Assembly (NCBI GenBank): GCA_013152435.1
Contig: JAADGJ010000012.1
Span: 82,250-146,249, forward strand
Source: Chloroflexota bacterium
GTDB lineage: Bacteria > Chloroflexota > Anaerolineae > DUEN01
Reading direction: 5' to 3'
DNA: 64,000 nt
This document shows positions 26,490-34,144 of this stretch, one piece after another; the stretch's first letter is position 1, and each line of letters starts with the position of its first letter. The position numbers and the translations under genes were made by a program. Below the pieces are notes generated by a model. That model did no database searches. It saw only the letters and a list, made by a program, of their open reading frames with translations, and was not told the origin of the DNA.

Positions 26490-26657
26490 ATGGAGGACTT
26501 CTCCTTTCCGGCCTGTATCTGCCCGGCCTCGGCCCTTTCTGCAGGGATCAGGGCCGAGGCCGGGCAAGTCGGAGGCGGAAGGAGGGCTTTTTCCGGCGGG
26601 GTTTCATCCTGCCGGGCCTCCCCATAGCAGGAGCAACGGCATTTCTCAGACACGTTT
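26490..26657. repeat. MITE-like repeat, copy D (right part)
   Basis: The copy contains CTTTCCGGCCTG, the hairpin CGGCCCTTTCTGCAGG ... GGGCCGAGGCCGGGC, AGGAGCAACGGCATTTCTCA and the end GACACGTTTT. It abuts the stop codon of the minus-strand dehydrogenase gene. The left end is missing or too diverged to see. Confidence 0.65.
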
Positions 26658-27632
26658 TCAGTATCCCAACCGTTTATCCACCTCGTTGATCAACGGCCGG
26701 CCGGCCTGATAGCGCCGCAGGTTCTCGGTGAAGATCTCCACCACTCGGTCGGCGTAATACGGCGTGAGACCGGCGTAGTGCGGCGTGATGATCACGTTCT
26801 CCATATCCCACAGCGGCGAATCCTCCGGCAGCGGCTCCTGCTCGAACACGTCCAGCCCGGCGCCGGCGATCCATCCCTCCTGCAATGCCCGGATCAGCGC
26901 CCGCTCCTGGATGATGGCCCCCCGGCCGATGTTGATGATGTAGGCCGTCTCCTTCATGGCCCGCAGCTCTCGCTCCCCGATGAGCCCCCGGGTCTCCCGG
27001 GTCAGCGGCGTGGTGATGACCACCCAATCGGCCTCGGGCAGCATCTCCAACAACTGATCCGGCCCGTACATGCGATCCACCCACGGGGATCCCTTCTCCG
27101 GGTGACGTCGCAAGCCCAACACCCGCATATTCAGCCCCTTGGCCTTCTCGGCCGTCTTCTCCCCGATAGCCCCCACGCCGATCAACCCCATGGTCGACCC
27201 ATCCATCTCGGTGATCCGATGTCCCCGATTCCAACGATGCTGCACCTGATCCCGAACGCAACGCTGGATATCGCGGGTCAGCGCCAGCATCAGGGCCAGG
27301 ATATGCTCGCTGATGGGGATGGCGTGCACCCCCGATGCGTTGGTGATGACGAGATCGCTCTGGGCGATCTGCGGATACCGCAGCAGCCAATCCACCCCCG
27401 CGCCGGTGGTCTGCAGCCAACGCAGCCGGGGCGCCTCCAGGATTCGATCCCGAGGCAGCCCGCCCAGCACCACCTCGACCCTTGGGATGATCGCATCCCA
27501 CCGGCGCTCCAATTCCTCACGATCAGGCACAACGATCAGCTCCGCCTCCGGAGCCGCCTCCCGAATCGCCTGCAGATGACGGTCCTGCAACTCATAAGCG
27601 ATCAAAATCGTCCCTATCCTTCTCCGACTCAA
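26658..27632 (-). CDS. D-isomer-specific 2-hydroxyacid dehydrogenase
   Basis: This is a 324-residue NAD(P)-dependent oxidoreductase of 2-oxo/2-hydroxy acids. The Rossmann motif is GLIGVGAIGEKTAEKAKG. Catalytic residues are Arg in INIGRGAIIQE, Glu in the DVFEQEPLP region, and His in IITPHYAGLTPYY. A TTG codon at 27632, eight bases after GGAGGAGG, is the best start. The open frame continues upstream to an ATG at 27932, but that stretch lies in a dispersed repeat. The stop codon lies at the edge of another repeat copy. The substrate (phosphoglycerate, glyoxylate or other) is not clear. Confidence 0.85.
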   Translation of the reverse strand: MSRRRIGTILIAYELQDRHLQAIREAAPEAELIVVPDREELERRWDAIIPRVEVVLGGLPRDRILEAPRLRWLQTTGAGVDWLLRYPQIAQSDLVITNASGVHAIPISEHILALMLALTRDIQRCVRDQVQHRWNRGHRITEMDGSTMGLIGVGAIGEKTAEKAKGLNMRVLGLRRHPEKGSPWVDRMYGPDQLLEMLPEADWVVITTPLTRETRGLIGERELRAMKETAYIINIGRGAIIQERALIRALQEGWIAGAGLDVFEQEPLPEDSPLWDMENVIITPHYAGLTPYYADRVVEIFTENLRRYQAGRPLINEVDKRLGY

Positions 27633-27713
27633 TTTCCCAACCTCCTCCAGGATGCTATGGCTATCTCCTCGACGATATCGCCCTTCCGAATCTCGAGACA
27701 CACGCCCTTTCTC

Positions 27714-27929
27714 AGAGCGCGTCTGAAAATTTACCGGCAAGATGTCTGAGGGGTCTCCCTCAACGATCAGCTCCACAAGGGGAGGTCTCCTCCACGGAAA
27801 ACCCCACTTTTCCGGCCTGTACCTGCCTCCCTTGGCCCTTTCCGCGGAACCCAGGCCGAGGGCAAAAGAAGGGCTTTTTCCGGAGGGGCTCCCCACAGCA
27901 GAAGCAACGGCATTTTTCAGACACACTCT
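27714..27929 (+). repeat. MITE-like repeat, copy E (complete, ~216 bp)
   Basis: Both ends are intact: AGAGCGCGTCTGAAAATTTA at the left and TTTTTCAGACACACTCT at the right, forming inverted repeats. The interior includes GTCTGAGGGGTCTCCCTCA, the CGGCCTGTACCTGCC arm and a partly complementary right arm. It separates divergent genes. Confidence 0.8.
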
Positions 27930-28097
27930 CACATGGGGCCCATTCTACCACAATGCATGCATCCGCCCGAAGCGCCGACGCCGCCAGGTGCGAGCCACGG
28001 GACGCGCCGCTGCCCCCCGCCATCGTCCTTGTCCCCCCCGGGCGGGCGTGGTACAATGCCTGCCGTTACGTCGTGGATCCCGCTTGAGGAGGCTCGG

Positions 28098-29477
28098 ATG
28101 GATACAGCGATCGTCGCCTGCGCCCAACAACGGCTGCGCCTGCACGCGTCCCTGGAGGACTACCGGCACGACTGCATACGCTTCCTGCGCATGGCCCAGA
28201 GCAAAGGGGTGTCCCTGGTCGTCTTCCCGGAGCTATCAGGCGTCATGGCAGCCGTGCCACGCCTCCCCGGCGTGCGCGCCAGCCTGCTGCGCCAGGCGGA
28301 TCAGGGACGCCAGCGCGGTGCCTCCCTATGGAAGCGGGCGAAAGCCCGCATGGCCGGGTCCACGGCCGAGCTTCTGCGAGTGGACTTTCGGGGGGCGCTG
28401 GCCCGCCATCTGGCGGAAGAGGGGAACACGCTCCGCCAGGAGGTGGAACGGCTGTTCGCCGGGCTGGCCCGCAGTTACGGCACCCACATCATCGTGGGCG
28501 CGGGATATCTCCCCGGTCAGGGCCCAGGGCAACAGGCGCTGGCGCTGGCCTTCAGCTCTCAGGGGGAGATGATCGGCGAGGCCGCCCGCGTCAGCGTGTC
28601 CCCGGAGGATGAGGACTTGATCGCGCCGGGCGAGGGGTGGGAGATCCTGGAGACGCCCGTGGGCCGGATCGGCTTGCTCATCGGGGCCGACGTGCTCTAC
28701 CCGGAGCCCGCCCGGCTGCTGGCCTATCGTGGAGCGGAGATCCTAGTGGTCGTGGCGGCGACTAGCGATCCGGCGCTGGCCGCACGTATTCGCGCAGCGG
28801 CCCTGGCCCGGGCGCAGGAGAATCAACTGTTCGTCCTCACCAGCTTCCTGATCGGTAGCGATCCCTTCCGAGGCGGCGACGCCCAATTCACCGGGCGGTC
28901 GGCCATCATGGCACCGGTGGAGATGACGGCGCGTAACACGGGCATCATGGTGCAGATGGGAACCGCACGCGCCGAAGGGCTCATCACGGCCGAGTTGAAC
29001 TTCTACGCCCTGCGGGAGCTGTGGCAGCAATCGGAGCCGTCCGCCCGCCGAGGGCTGCCACTGACCCTGGCCGGGCAGGCCCTTGTCTCCGACTACACCC
29101 TCGGACGCTCCATCGACGAGGCATGGGAGGACGTGGAGGCCTCCAGAGAGAAGCGGCTGCTGCTGCCGGAGCCCTCTATGCCCCCCTCCATCTCGGTGAC
29201 GGAGCTTCCGGTCGCAGCGGAGAGCGAAGCCCCGGCCACCCCACAACCGAACGAGCCCCCCGCCGAGGAACCGGAGCCGGAGTGGCCCCCGTCGGAGAGC
29301 GCCGTCGAGCCCTCTTCGACGGAAGCGCCCTCCATCGAGGAGACCCCATCGGCGACGCCTGACACGGACACCCTCCCGTCTCCCGACCAGGAGGCCGATG
29401 CAGGCCCACCCGATGCGGGCCCCACGGTCCCCTCAGAGTCGCCCACCGACGATACGACGCCCCAAGAGCGTATCTGA
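28098..29477 (+). CDS. Nitrilase-superfamily (CN-hydrolase) protein without catalytic Cys and Lys
   Basis: This 459-residue protein has a CN-hydrolase-like fold in residues 1-320 and a Pro/Glu/Ser/Thr-rich tail of ~110 residues. Active nitrilases use Glu-Lys-Cys. Here the Glu is present (LVVFPELSG), but the Cys-containing motif, normally ICxDxxFPE, reads IGLLIGADVLYPE with Gly for Cys, and the Lys region reads GEAARVSVSPED with Arg. It is therefore likely non-catalytic, perhaps a binding or scaffold protein. ATG 28098 follows GAGGAGG; an upstream in-frame ATG at 27933 would add a low-quality extension. The last codons and stop come from the next repeat element. Confidence 0.75.
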   Translation: MDTAIVACAQQRLRLHASLEDYRHDCIRFLRMAQSKGVSLVVFPELSGVMAAVPRLPGVRASLLRQADQGRQRGASLWKRAKARMAGSTAELLRVDFRGALARHLAEEGNTLRQEVERLFAGLARSYGTHIIVGAGYLPGQGPGQQALALAFSSQGEMIGEAARVSVSPEDEDLIAPGEGWEILETPVGRIGLLIGADVLYPEPARLLAYRGAEILVVVAATSDPALAARIRAAALARAQENQLFVLTSFLIGSDPFRGGDAQFTGRSAIMAPVEMTARNTGIMVQMGTARAEGLITAELNFYALRELWQQSEPSARRGLPLTLAGQALVSDYTLGRSIDEAWEDVEASREKRLLLPEPSMPPSISVTELPVAAESEAPATPQPNEPPAEEPEPEWPPSESAVEPSSTEAPSIEETPSATPDTDTLPSPDQEADAGPPDAGPTVPSESPTDDTTPQERI

Positions 29478-29705
29478 AAATTACTGGCAAGGCGTCTGAG
29501 GGGTCTCCCTCAGCTACCAGCTCCACAGGGGGAGGTGTGGAGGGGACCTCCCTCCACGGAAACCCCGCTTTTCCGGCCCGCATCTGCCTTTCCCGGCCCT
29601 TCCCGAAGGACCCAGGCCGGGGCCGGGCAGGTCGAAAGCGGAAGAAGGACTTTTCTCGGAAGGGCTCCCCACAGCAGAAGCAACGGCTTTTCTCAGACAC
29701 ACTCC
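29465..29705 (+). repeat. MITE-like repeat, copy F (complete, ~240 bp)
   Basis: The left end AGAGCGTATCTGAAAATTAC overlaps the last codons and stop of the upstream gene; the right end is TTTTCTCAGACACACTCC. The interior matches copy E with an extra GTGTGGAGGGGACCTCCC segment. Confidence 0.8.
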
Positions 29706-29737
29706 AAGAGAGATAATCCGGACACCAGATCCGCCTG

Positions 29738-29770
29738 AAAAGCCGGGGCTCTCAGAGAGCTCCGGCTTTT
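29738..29770. terminator. Bidirectional-type terminator hairpin
   Basis: AAAAGCCGG and CCGGCTTTT form the outer stem, extended by GCTCTC / GAGAGC around a short loop. It has A-run and T-run flanks on the two sides, so it can act in both directions. It isolates the glycosidase promoter from upstream transcription. Confidence 0.75.
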
Positions 29771-29795
29771 GATCTCCTCCCTCCTGCGGTATAAT
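29768..29795 (+). promoter_or_regulatory. Promoter giving a probable leaderless mRNA
   Basis: TATAAT at 29790-29795 ends only six bases before ATG 29802, so the transcript should begin at or next to the start codon. The -35 is weak (TTTGAT 29768-29773, 16-base spacer). No ribosome-binding site precedes the ATG. Confidence 0.6.
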
Positions 29796-29801
29796 CCAGC
29801 T

Positions 29802-31529
29802 ATGCGGAAACCGTCCCCTTGTCCTCTCTTCCTGTGGATCTCCATCGCCCTGGGCATCCTGACCGCGGCGATCGCTCTGCGATCTCTGCCGGGCGGCCTC
29901 TTCGCCATCACCGGCGAGGAGGAGCTATTCCCACAGATCAAGGCGCTGACGGACCTCACCGGCGACCTCCTACGCCCCCGCGTGGACACCGCGAACGACA
30001 CACCTGCAGCCCACGCCGGCGTGAACCCCTTCGGCGTCAACGTGTTCCTGGAACAAGAGGTGGAGCCCAGCAAGCGGGAGCAGGCTGTGCGCATGGCCGC
30101 CGAGGCCGGCTTCCACTGGCTACGCCAGGAGTTCCCCTGGGAGGACATCGAGATCCACGGCAAGGGTGATTTCCAGGATCGGCGCCACCGGCCGTACCGC
30201 TCCGCCTGGGAGAAATACGACCACATCGTTGACCTGGCCGAACGGTACGGCATGGAGCTCATCGTGCGCCTCAGCAATCCGCCGGCCTGGTCCCGGGCCG
30301 AGGGGGATGCCGTGGGCACATACGCGCCGCCCGATAACTACGAGGACTTCGGGGACTTCGTGGCGGCGGTGGTCAGCCGATATCGCGGCCGGATCCGGTA
30401 CTACCAGATCTGGAACGAGCCCAACATCTACCCCGAGTGGGGCGAGCGCCCGGTCAGCCCGGAGGAGTACGTCGAGCTGTTGAAAGTCGCCTACACCCGG
30501 GCCAAAGCGGCCGATCCCAACGTGATCATCATCAGCGGCGCGCTGGCCTCCACCATTGAACTGGGGCCGCGGGACATGAACGACTTCGTCTTCCTGCAGC
30601 GCATGTACGACGCGGGCGCGGCCCCCTATTTCGACGTGCTGGCCACCCAGGGATACGGGCTCTGGTCCGGCCCCACCGATCGTCGCATGCACCCGCGCGT
30701 CGTCAACTTCTCCCGGCTCCGATACATACGCGACATCATGGTGCGCAACGGCGACGCCCACAAGGCCATCTGGATCAGCGAGATGAACTGGAACGCCATC
30801 CCGGAAGGCCACCCGGCCCCGCCTATCTACGGCCGTTACACGGAGGAACAACAGGCCCGCTACCTGGTCCTGGCCTACGAGCGCATCCAACGGGAGTGGC
30901 CGTGGATCGGCGTGGCCAACGTCTGGTTCCTGAAGCGCGCCACCGACGAATGGGCGCGCTCGCCGAACCATCCCGAAGCCTTCTTCCGGCTGCTGCAGGC
31001 GGACTTCACCCCGCTGCCGGCATATGGGGCCATTAAGGACTACACGAACAGCCTCTCCCCCACCCTCTATCCCGGCGCGCACCCGGCCGACCACTGGGCG
31101 CTCCGCTACGAGGGGGCCTGGGAGGAGGCCAAGTCGGCCGCCGGGCTCCCCATCCGGCAGGCGCAGGATCCGGCGGCCTCGCTCCGATTCCGGTTCGACG
31201 GCACAGGTGCAGCGCTGCTGGTCCCAACGGGACGGCCATTCCCCGGCGCTGAAGTGCGCCTGGATGGGAGCCCACCCCGCCGCCTGAAGCCCGACGACGC
31301 CCAAAGCGAGGGACCGCACACGGTCGTCTGGCTGGCGCGAGGGCTCGACGCGGGGGCACACGAGCTGGAGTTACGTCCCTCCGGCGGCCCCTTACAGATC
31401 GAGGGGATACGCGTGATCGGCCGCACGCCCCTCTGGCGATGGCCCATGATCGCAACCGTGATCACGGCCGCGCTGGCCGTCGCCTGCAGCCTTATCGCCT
31501 ACATCCGGGGAGGAAACGCCACGCCATGA
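29802..31529 (+). CDS. GH-A clan (GH39/GH5-like) glycoside hydrolase with C-terminal membrane anchor
   Basis: This 575-residue protein has an N-terminal hydrophobic segment (FLWISIALGILTAAIALRS), a TIM-barrel hydrolase and a C-terminal helix (MIATVITAALAVACSLIAYI). The acid/base Glu lies in YYQIWNEPNIYPEW and the nucleophile Glu in IWISEMNWNAIP, the two-Glu arrangement of GH-A retaining enzymes. A beta-sandwich region precedes the final helix. It probably acts at the cell surface on a polysaccharide or glycoconjugate. ATG 29802 was chosen because the promoter -10 sits immediately upstream; a longer frame from 29769 runs through the promoter. The stop overlaps the next start (ATGA), so the two genes are coupled. 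Confidence 0.8.
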   Translation: MRKPSPCPLFLWISIALGILTAAIALRSLPGGLFAITGEEELFPQIKALTDLTGDLLRPRVDTANDTPAAHAGVNPFGVNVFLEQEVEPSKREQAVRMAAEAGFHWLRQEFPWEDIEIHGKGDFQDRRHRPYRSAWEKYDHIVDLAERYGMELIVRLSNPPAWSRAEGDAVGTYAPPDNYEDFGDFVAAVVSRYRGRIRYYQIWNEPNIYPEWGERPVSPEEYVELLKVAYTRAKAADPNVIIISGALASTIELGPRDMNDFVFLQRMYDAGAAPYFDVLATQGYGLWSGPTDRRMHPRVVNFSRLRYIRDIMVRNGDAHKAIWISEMNWNAIPEGHPAPPIYGRYTEEQQARYLVLAYERIQREWPWIGVANVWFLKRATDEWARSPNHPEAFFRLLQADFTPLPAYGAIKDYTNSLSPTLYPGAHPADHWALRYEGAWEEAKSAAGLPIRQAQDPAASLRFRFDGTGAALLVPTGRPFPGAEVRLDGSPPRRLKPDDAQSEGPHTVVWLARGLDAGAHELELRPSGGPLQIEGIRVIGRTPLWRWPMIATVITAALAVACSLIAYIRGGNATP

Positions 31530-33934
31530 GGAGCGAGTCACGCCCCCTGATTCCCCCGCACATCGCCGTGCTGGCACTGGCCGCCGGGCTCCGATTCTAC
31601 CGCCTGGGCGAGCAATCGCTGTGGGCCGACGAGGGGAACAGCGCGGCCCTGGCCGCCCGCAGCCTGGCCCGCATCACCCACGACGTCGCGGCCGACATCC
31701 ATCCGCCGCTCTACTACTGGCTGCTCCATCTGTGGACCCGCCTGCTCGGCACCAGCGAGGCGGAGCTGCGCTCCCTGTCGGCCCTCGCCGGCGTCGCGCT
31801 GGTCTACGTGATCTACCGGATGGGTCGCCGCCTTCGAGGGGAACAGGTCGGGTTGACCGCCGCCCTGGTCGCCGCTCTCAATCCATTCCTGATCTACTAC
31901 TCGCAAGAGGCCCGCATGTACGCGCTACTGGGGCTGTGGAGCGGGCTGGCGCTGTACGGGTTCACCCTCTACGTGCTCCATGAGGGGGCCGGGCGCACAC
32001 GCCCGCCCCTCCGGACCGCTGCCCTGCTGGTCATCTCCCTGGCGGGCGGGCTGTACACCCACTACGTCTTCCCGGCCGTCATCCTGGCCATCAACGCGCT
32101 GTACTTCCTGTGGCTGTGGGATAGCCATCGCCGCGGCCATATCCTGGAACGGATCACATGGTGGCTGGGGCTTCAGATGGTCGCCGCGCTGCTGTTCCTC
32201 CCCTGGCTCCCCATCGCCCAACGACAGCTCAGCACGTGGCCCAGCCCGAGCGCGGGGATGGATTTCAGCCAGGTGCTGAGCGCCTCCCTGACCACGCTCG
32301 CTCTGGGGCCGGTGGGATACCGGCAGCCTCAGGGGTCGTGGAACCTCGTCTTCGCCATGGGGATCGCGCTGGGGCTGTGGCCCAGCATGCGGCCGGCCCG
32401 CGGCCGTCGGGAGCATTGGCTGGCCTGGGGGATCCCATTCGTAGGGATGGCCGCCCCCATCGCGCTCATGATGATGCGCGGGCTCTTCACGGAGGCGTAC
32501 CTGAAGTTCCTGATCGTAGGCAGCCCGGGGTTCTGTCTGCTCCTCGCTCGCGGCATCATCGGGCCGGGGGAGGCGCTGGCCAGCATGGTCTCGCCGCGCT
32601 CCTCCCCACGGAGCGCGGACCGTCCGGAGACGGCGTTGCCCCGCCTGCCGTGGCTCCCGATGCTCTGGTATGCGCTCGCTGCCGCCCTGCTGGGCATAGC
32701 CGCGGGCACCACCCTGCAGGCTTACTACTTCGACCCCACCTACGCACGAGATGACTACCGCGGCATCGCCCGCTACATCGAGGCGGAGGAGCGCCCTGGC
32801 GACCGCATCATCCTGGACGCGCCCGGCCAACAGGAGGTGTTCACCTACTACTACCGGGGGCAACTCCCCATCTATCCCCTGCCCCGGCAGCGTCCCCCCG
32901 ATGCCAAGGCGTTGACCGCCGAGCTGGCGCAGCTCACGGCCACTCCCGGCCGCATCTTCGCTCTGCTCTGGGCGACGGAGCAGGCCGATCCCCAACACAT
33001 CGTGGAGAACTGGCTGGCTCAGGCCGCCTTCAAGGCCTCCGACAGCTGGCACGGAAACGTCCGACTTGCCATCTACGCCATCCCCGACTTCCAGATCCCT
33101 CACGACCGCATCACGTCCACCGACTGGCGCTTCGGGGATCCCCCGCTGCTGCGGCTGAGCGGTGTAGGGCTGGGGACGGACGCCATCACCTCCGGAGAGG
33201 TGCTCCCCATCAGCCTGATCTGGGAGGCGCTGCGCCCCATCGAGGAGCGCTATAAGGTCACCGTACAGCTGCTGGATGGAAGGGCCCAGGTGATCGCCCA
33301 ACGGGATGCGGAGCCGGGAGGAGGGTTGCGGCCGACGACGAGCTGGGAGGTCGGGCAGCCCATCGAGGACGGCATGGGGGTATTGGTGCGCCCCGGCACC
33401 CCGCCCGGCACCTACCAGCTGATCCTGGCCGTATATCGGGCGACGGACGGCGCGCGGCTTCCCGTGGGCGACGACGACCATGTGACGCTAGGGCAGATAC
33501 AGGTACAACGGCCGGAGACGCCCCCCGCGCCCATCACGCTGGGCATGCAGTACACCCGCCCGGTCGACTTCGGGCCGATCCGACTCCTGGGCTTCGACGT
33601 CTACAAGCGGGGATTCCGACACGCGCCGGACACCCCGCTGGGGCCGGGGGATCGGCTACACGTAGCGTTGTACTGGCGCGCCGAGAAAGCGCCCGGACGG
33701 CGGCTGATTATACGCCTGGAGCTGGACGACGGGCGCTCGACCGTGGAGGCCGATCCGGCGGGCGAGATGTATCCCACGACCCGGTGGACGGCCGGAGAGG
33801 TGGTACGCGGCGATCACGACCTGCCCTTGCCGGCCGATCTATCATCCGGTCGCTACGCCCTCTACCTGACCGTACTGGACGCCGGGCAGCCGGTGGGCCG
33901 GCGTATCCGGCTCACGCGAATATCCGTGCAGTAG
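31526..33934 (+). CDS. GT-C fold glycosyltransferase (ArnT/PMT-like, GT39/GT83-type)
   Basis: This 802-residue polytopic membrane protein has the catalytic acidic motif in the first extracytoplasmic loop (LWADEGNSAALAARS) after a short N-terminal helix. Many further helices follow to about residue 410 (for example AALLVISLAGGLYTHYVFPA and LPMLWYALAAALLGIAAG). The remaining ~390 residues are soluble and contain two beta-rich domains. Such enzymes transfer sugars from polyprenyl-phosphate donors to proteins or lipids outside the membrane. It overlaps the glycosidase gene by four bases and is probably co-expressed for surface glycan assembly or remodelling. The acceptor is unknown. Confidence 0.82.
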   Translation: MRSESRPLIPPHIAVLALAAGLRFYRLGEQSLWADEGNSAALAARSLARITHDVAADIHPPLYYWLLHLWTRLLGTSEAELRSLSALAGVALVYVIYRMGRRLRGEQVGLTAALVAALNPFLIYYSQEARMYALLGLWSGLALYGFTLYVLHEGAGRTRPPLRTAALLVISLAGGLYTHYVFPAVILAINALYFLWLWDSHRRGHILERITWWLGLQMVAALLFLPWLPIAQRQLSTWPSPSAGMDFSQVLSASLTTLALGPVGYRQPQGSWNLVFAMGIALGLWPSMRPARGRREHWLAWGIPFVGMAAPIALMMMRGLFTEAYLKFLIVGSPGFCLLLARGIIGPGEALASMVSPRSSPRSADRPETALPRLPWLPMLWYALAAALLGIAAGTTLQAYYFDPTYARDDYRGIARYIEAEERPGDRIILDAPGQQEVFTYYYRGQLPIYPLPRQRPPDAKALTAELAQLTATPGRIFALLWATEQADPQHIVENWLAQAAFKASDSWHGNVRLAIYAIPDFQIPHDRITSTDWRFGDPPLLRLSGVGLGTDAITSGEVLPISLIWEALRPIEERYKVTVQLLDGRAQVIAQRDAEPGGGLRPTTSWEVGQPIEDGMGVLVRPGTPPGTYQLILAVYRATDGARLPVGDDDHVTLGQIQVQRPETPPAPITLGMQYTRPVDFGPIRLLGFDVYKRGFRHAPDTPLGPGDRLHVALYWRAEKAPGRRLIIRLELDDGRSTVEADPAGEMYPTTRWTAGEVVRGDHDLPLPADLSSGRYALYLTVLDAGQPVGRRIRLTRISVQ

Positions 33935-34144
33935 ATCCTGATCTCCTCAAAGGCACGGTTTGACAGCCCCTGCATCCGCGGGTATCCTCCGGGCACCGGC
34001 CGTCAGGAGTAACGGCCCTGCATCGTGAACCGTTTGCACTTGTGAACCACAGGCTCACCTGGAAACGAAGCTTCCCTGATCGAGGCAAATCAGCCGTATC
34101 CCCTATCCAGGGACGAGCCCAACCGCATAAGGAGGATGTTGAGT

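Noticed and set aside
27633..27932. N-terminal extension of the 2-hydroxyacid dehydrogenase to an upstream ATG
   Set aside because: The extension is translated repeat-element sequence. A TTG with a strong ribosome-binding site at 27632 gives the usual protein length.
27933..28097. Upstream start for the nitrilase-like protein
   Set aside because: The extension is Pro/Ser/Arg-rich and non-conserved in look, whereas ATG 28098 has GAGGAGG in place and begins directly with the fold (DTAIVACAQQ).
33935..34144. Terminator between the GT-C and propeller genes
   Set aside because: Only a short imperfect hairpin (GGCCGT / ACGGCC) without a T-run is present, so no terminator is called.
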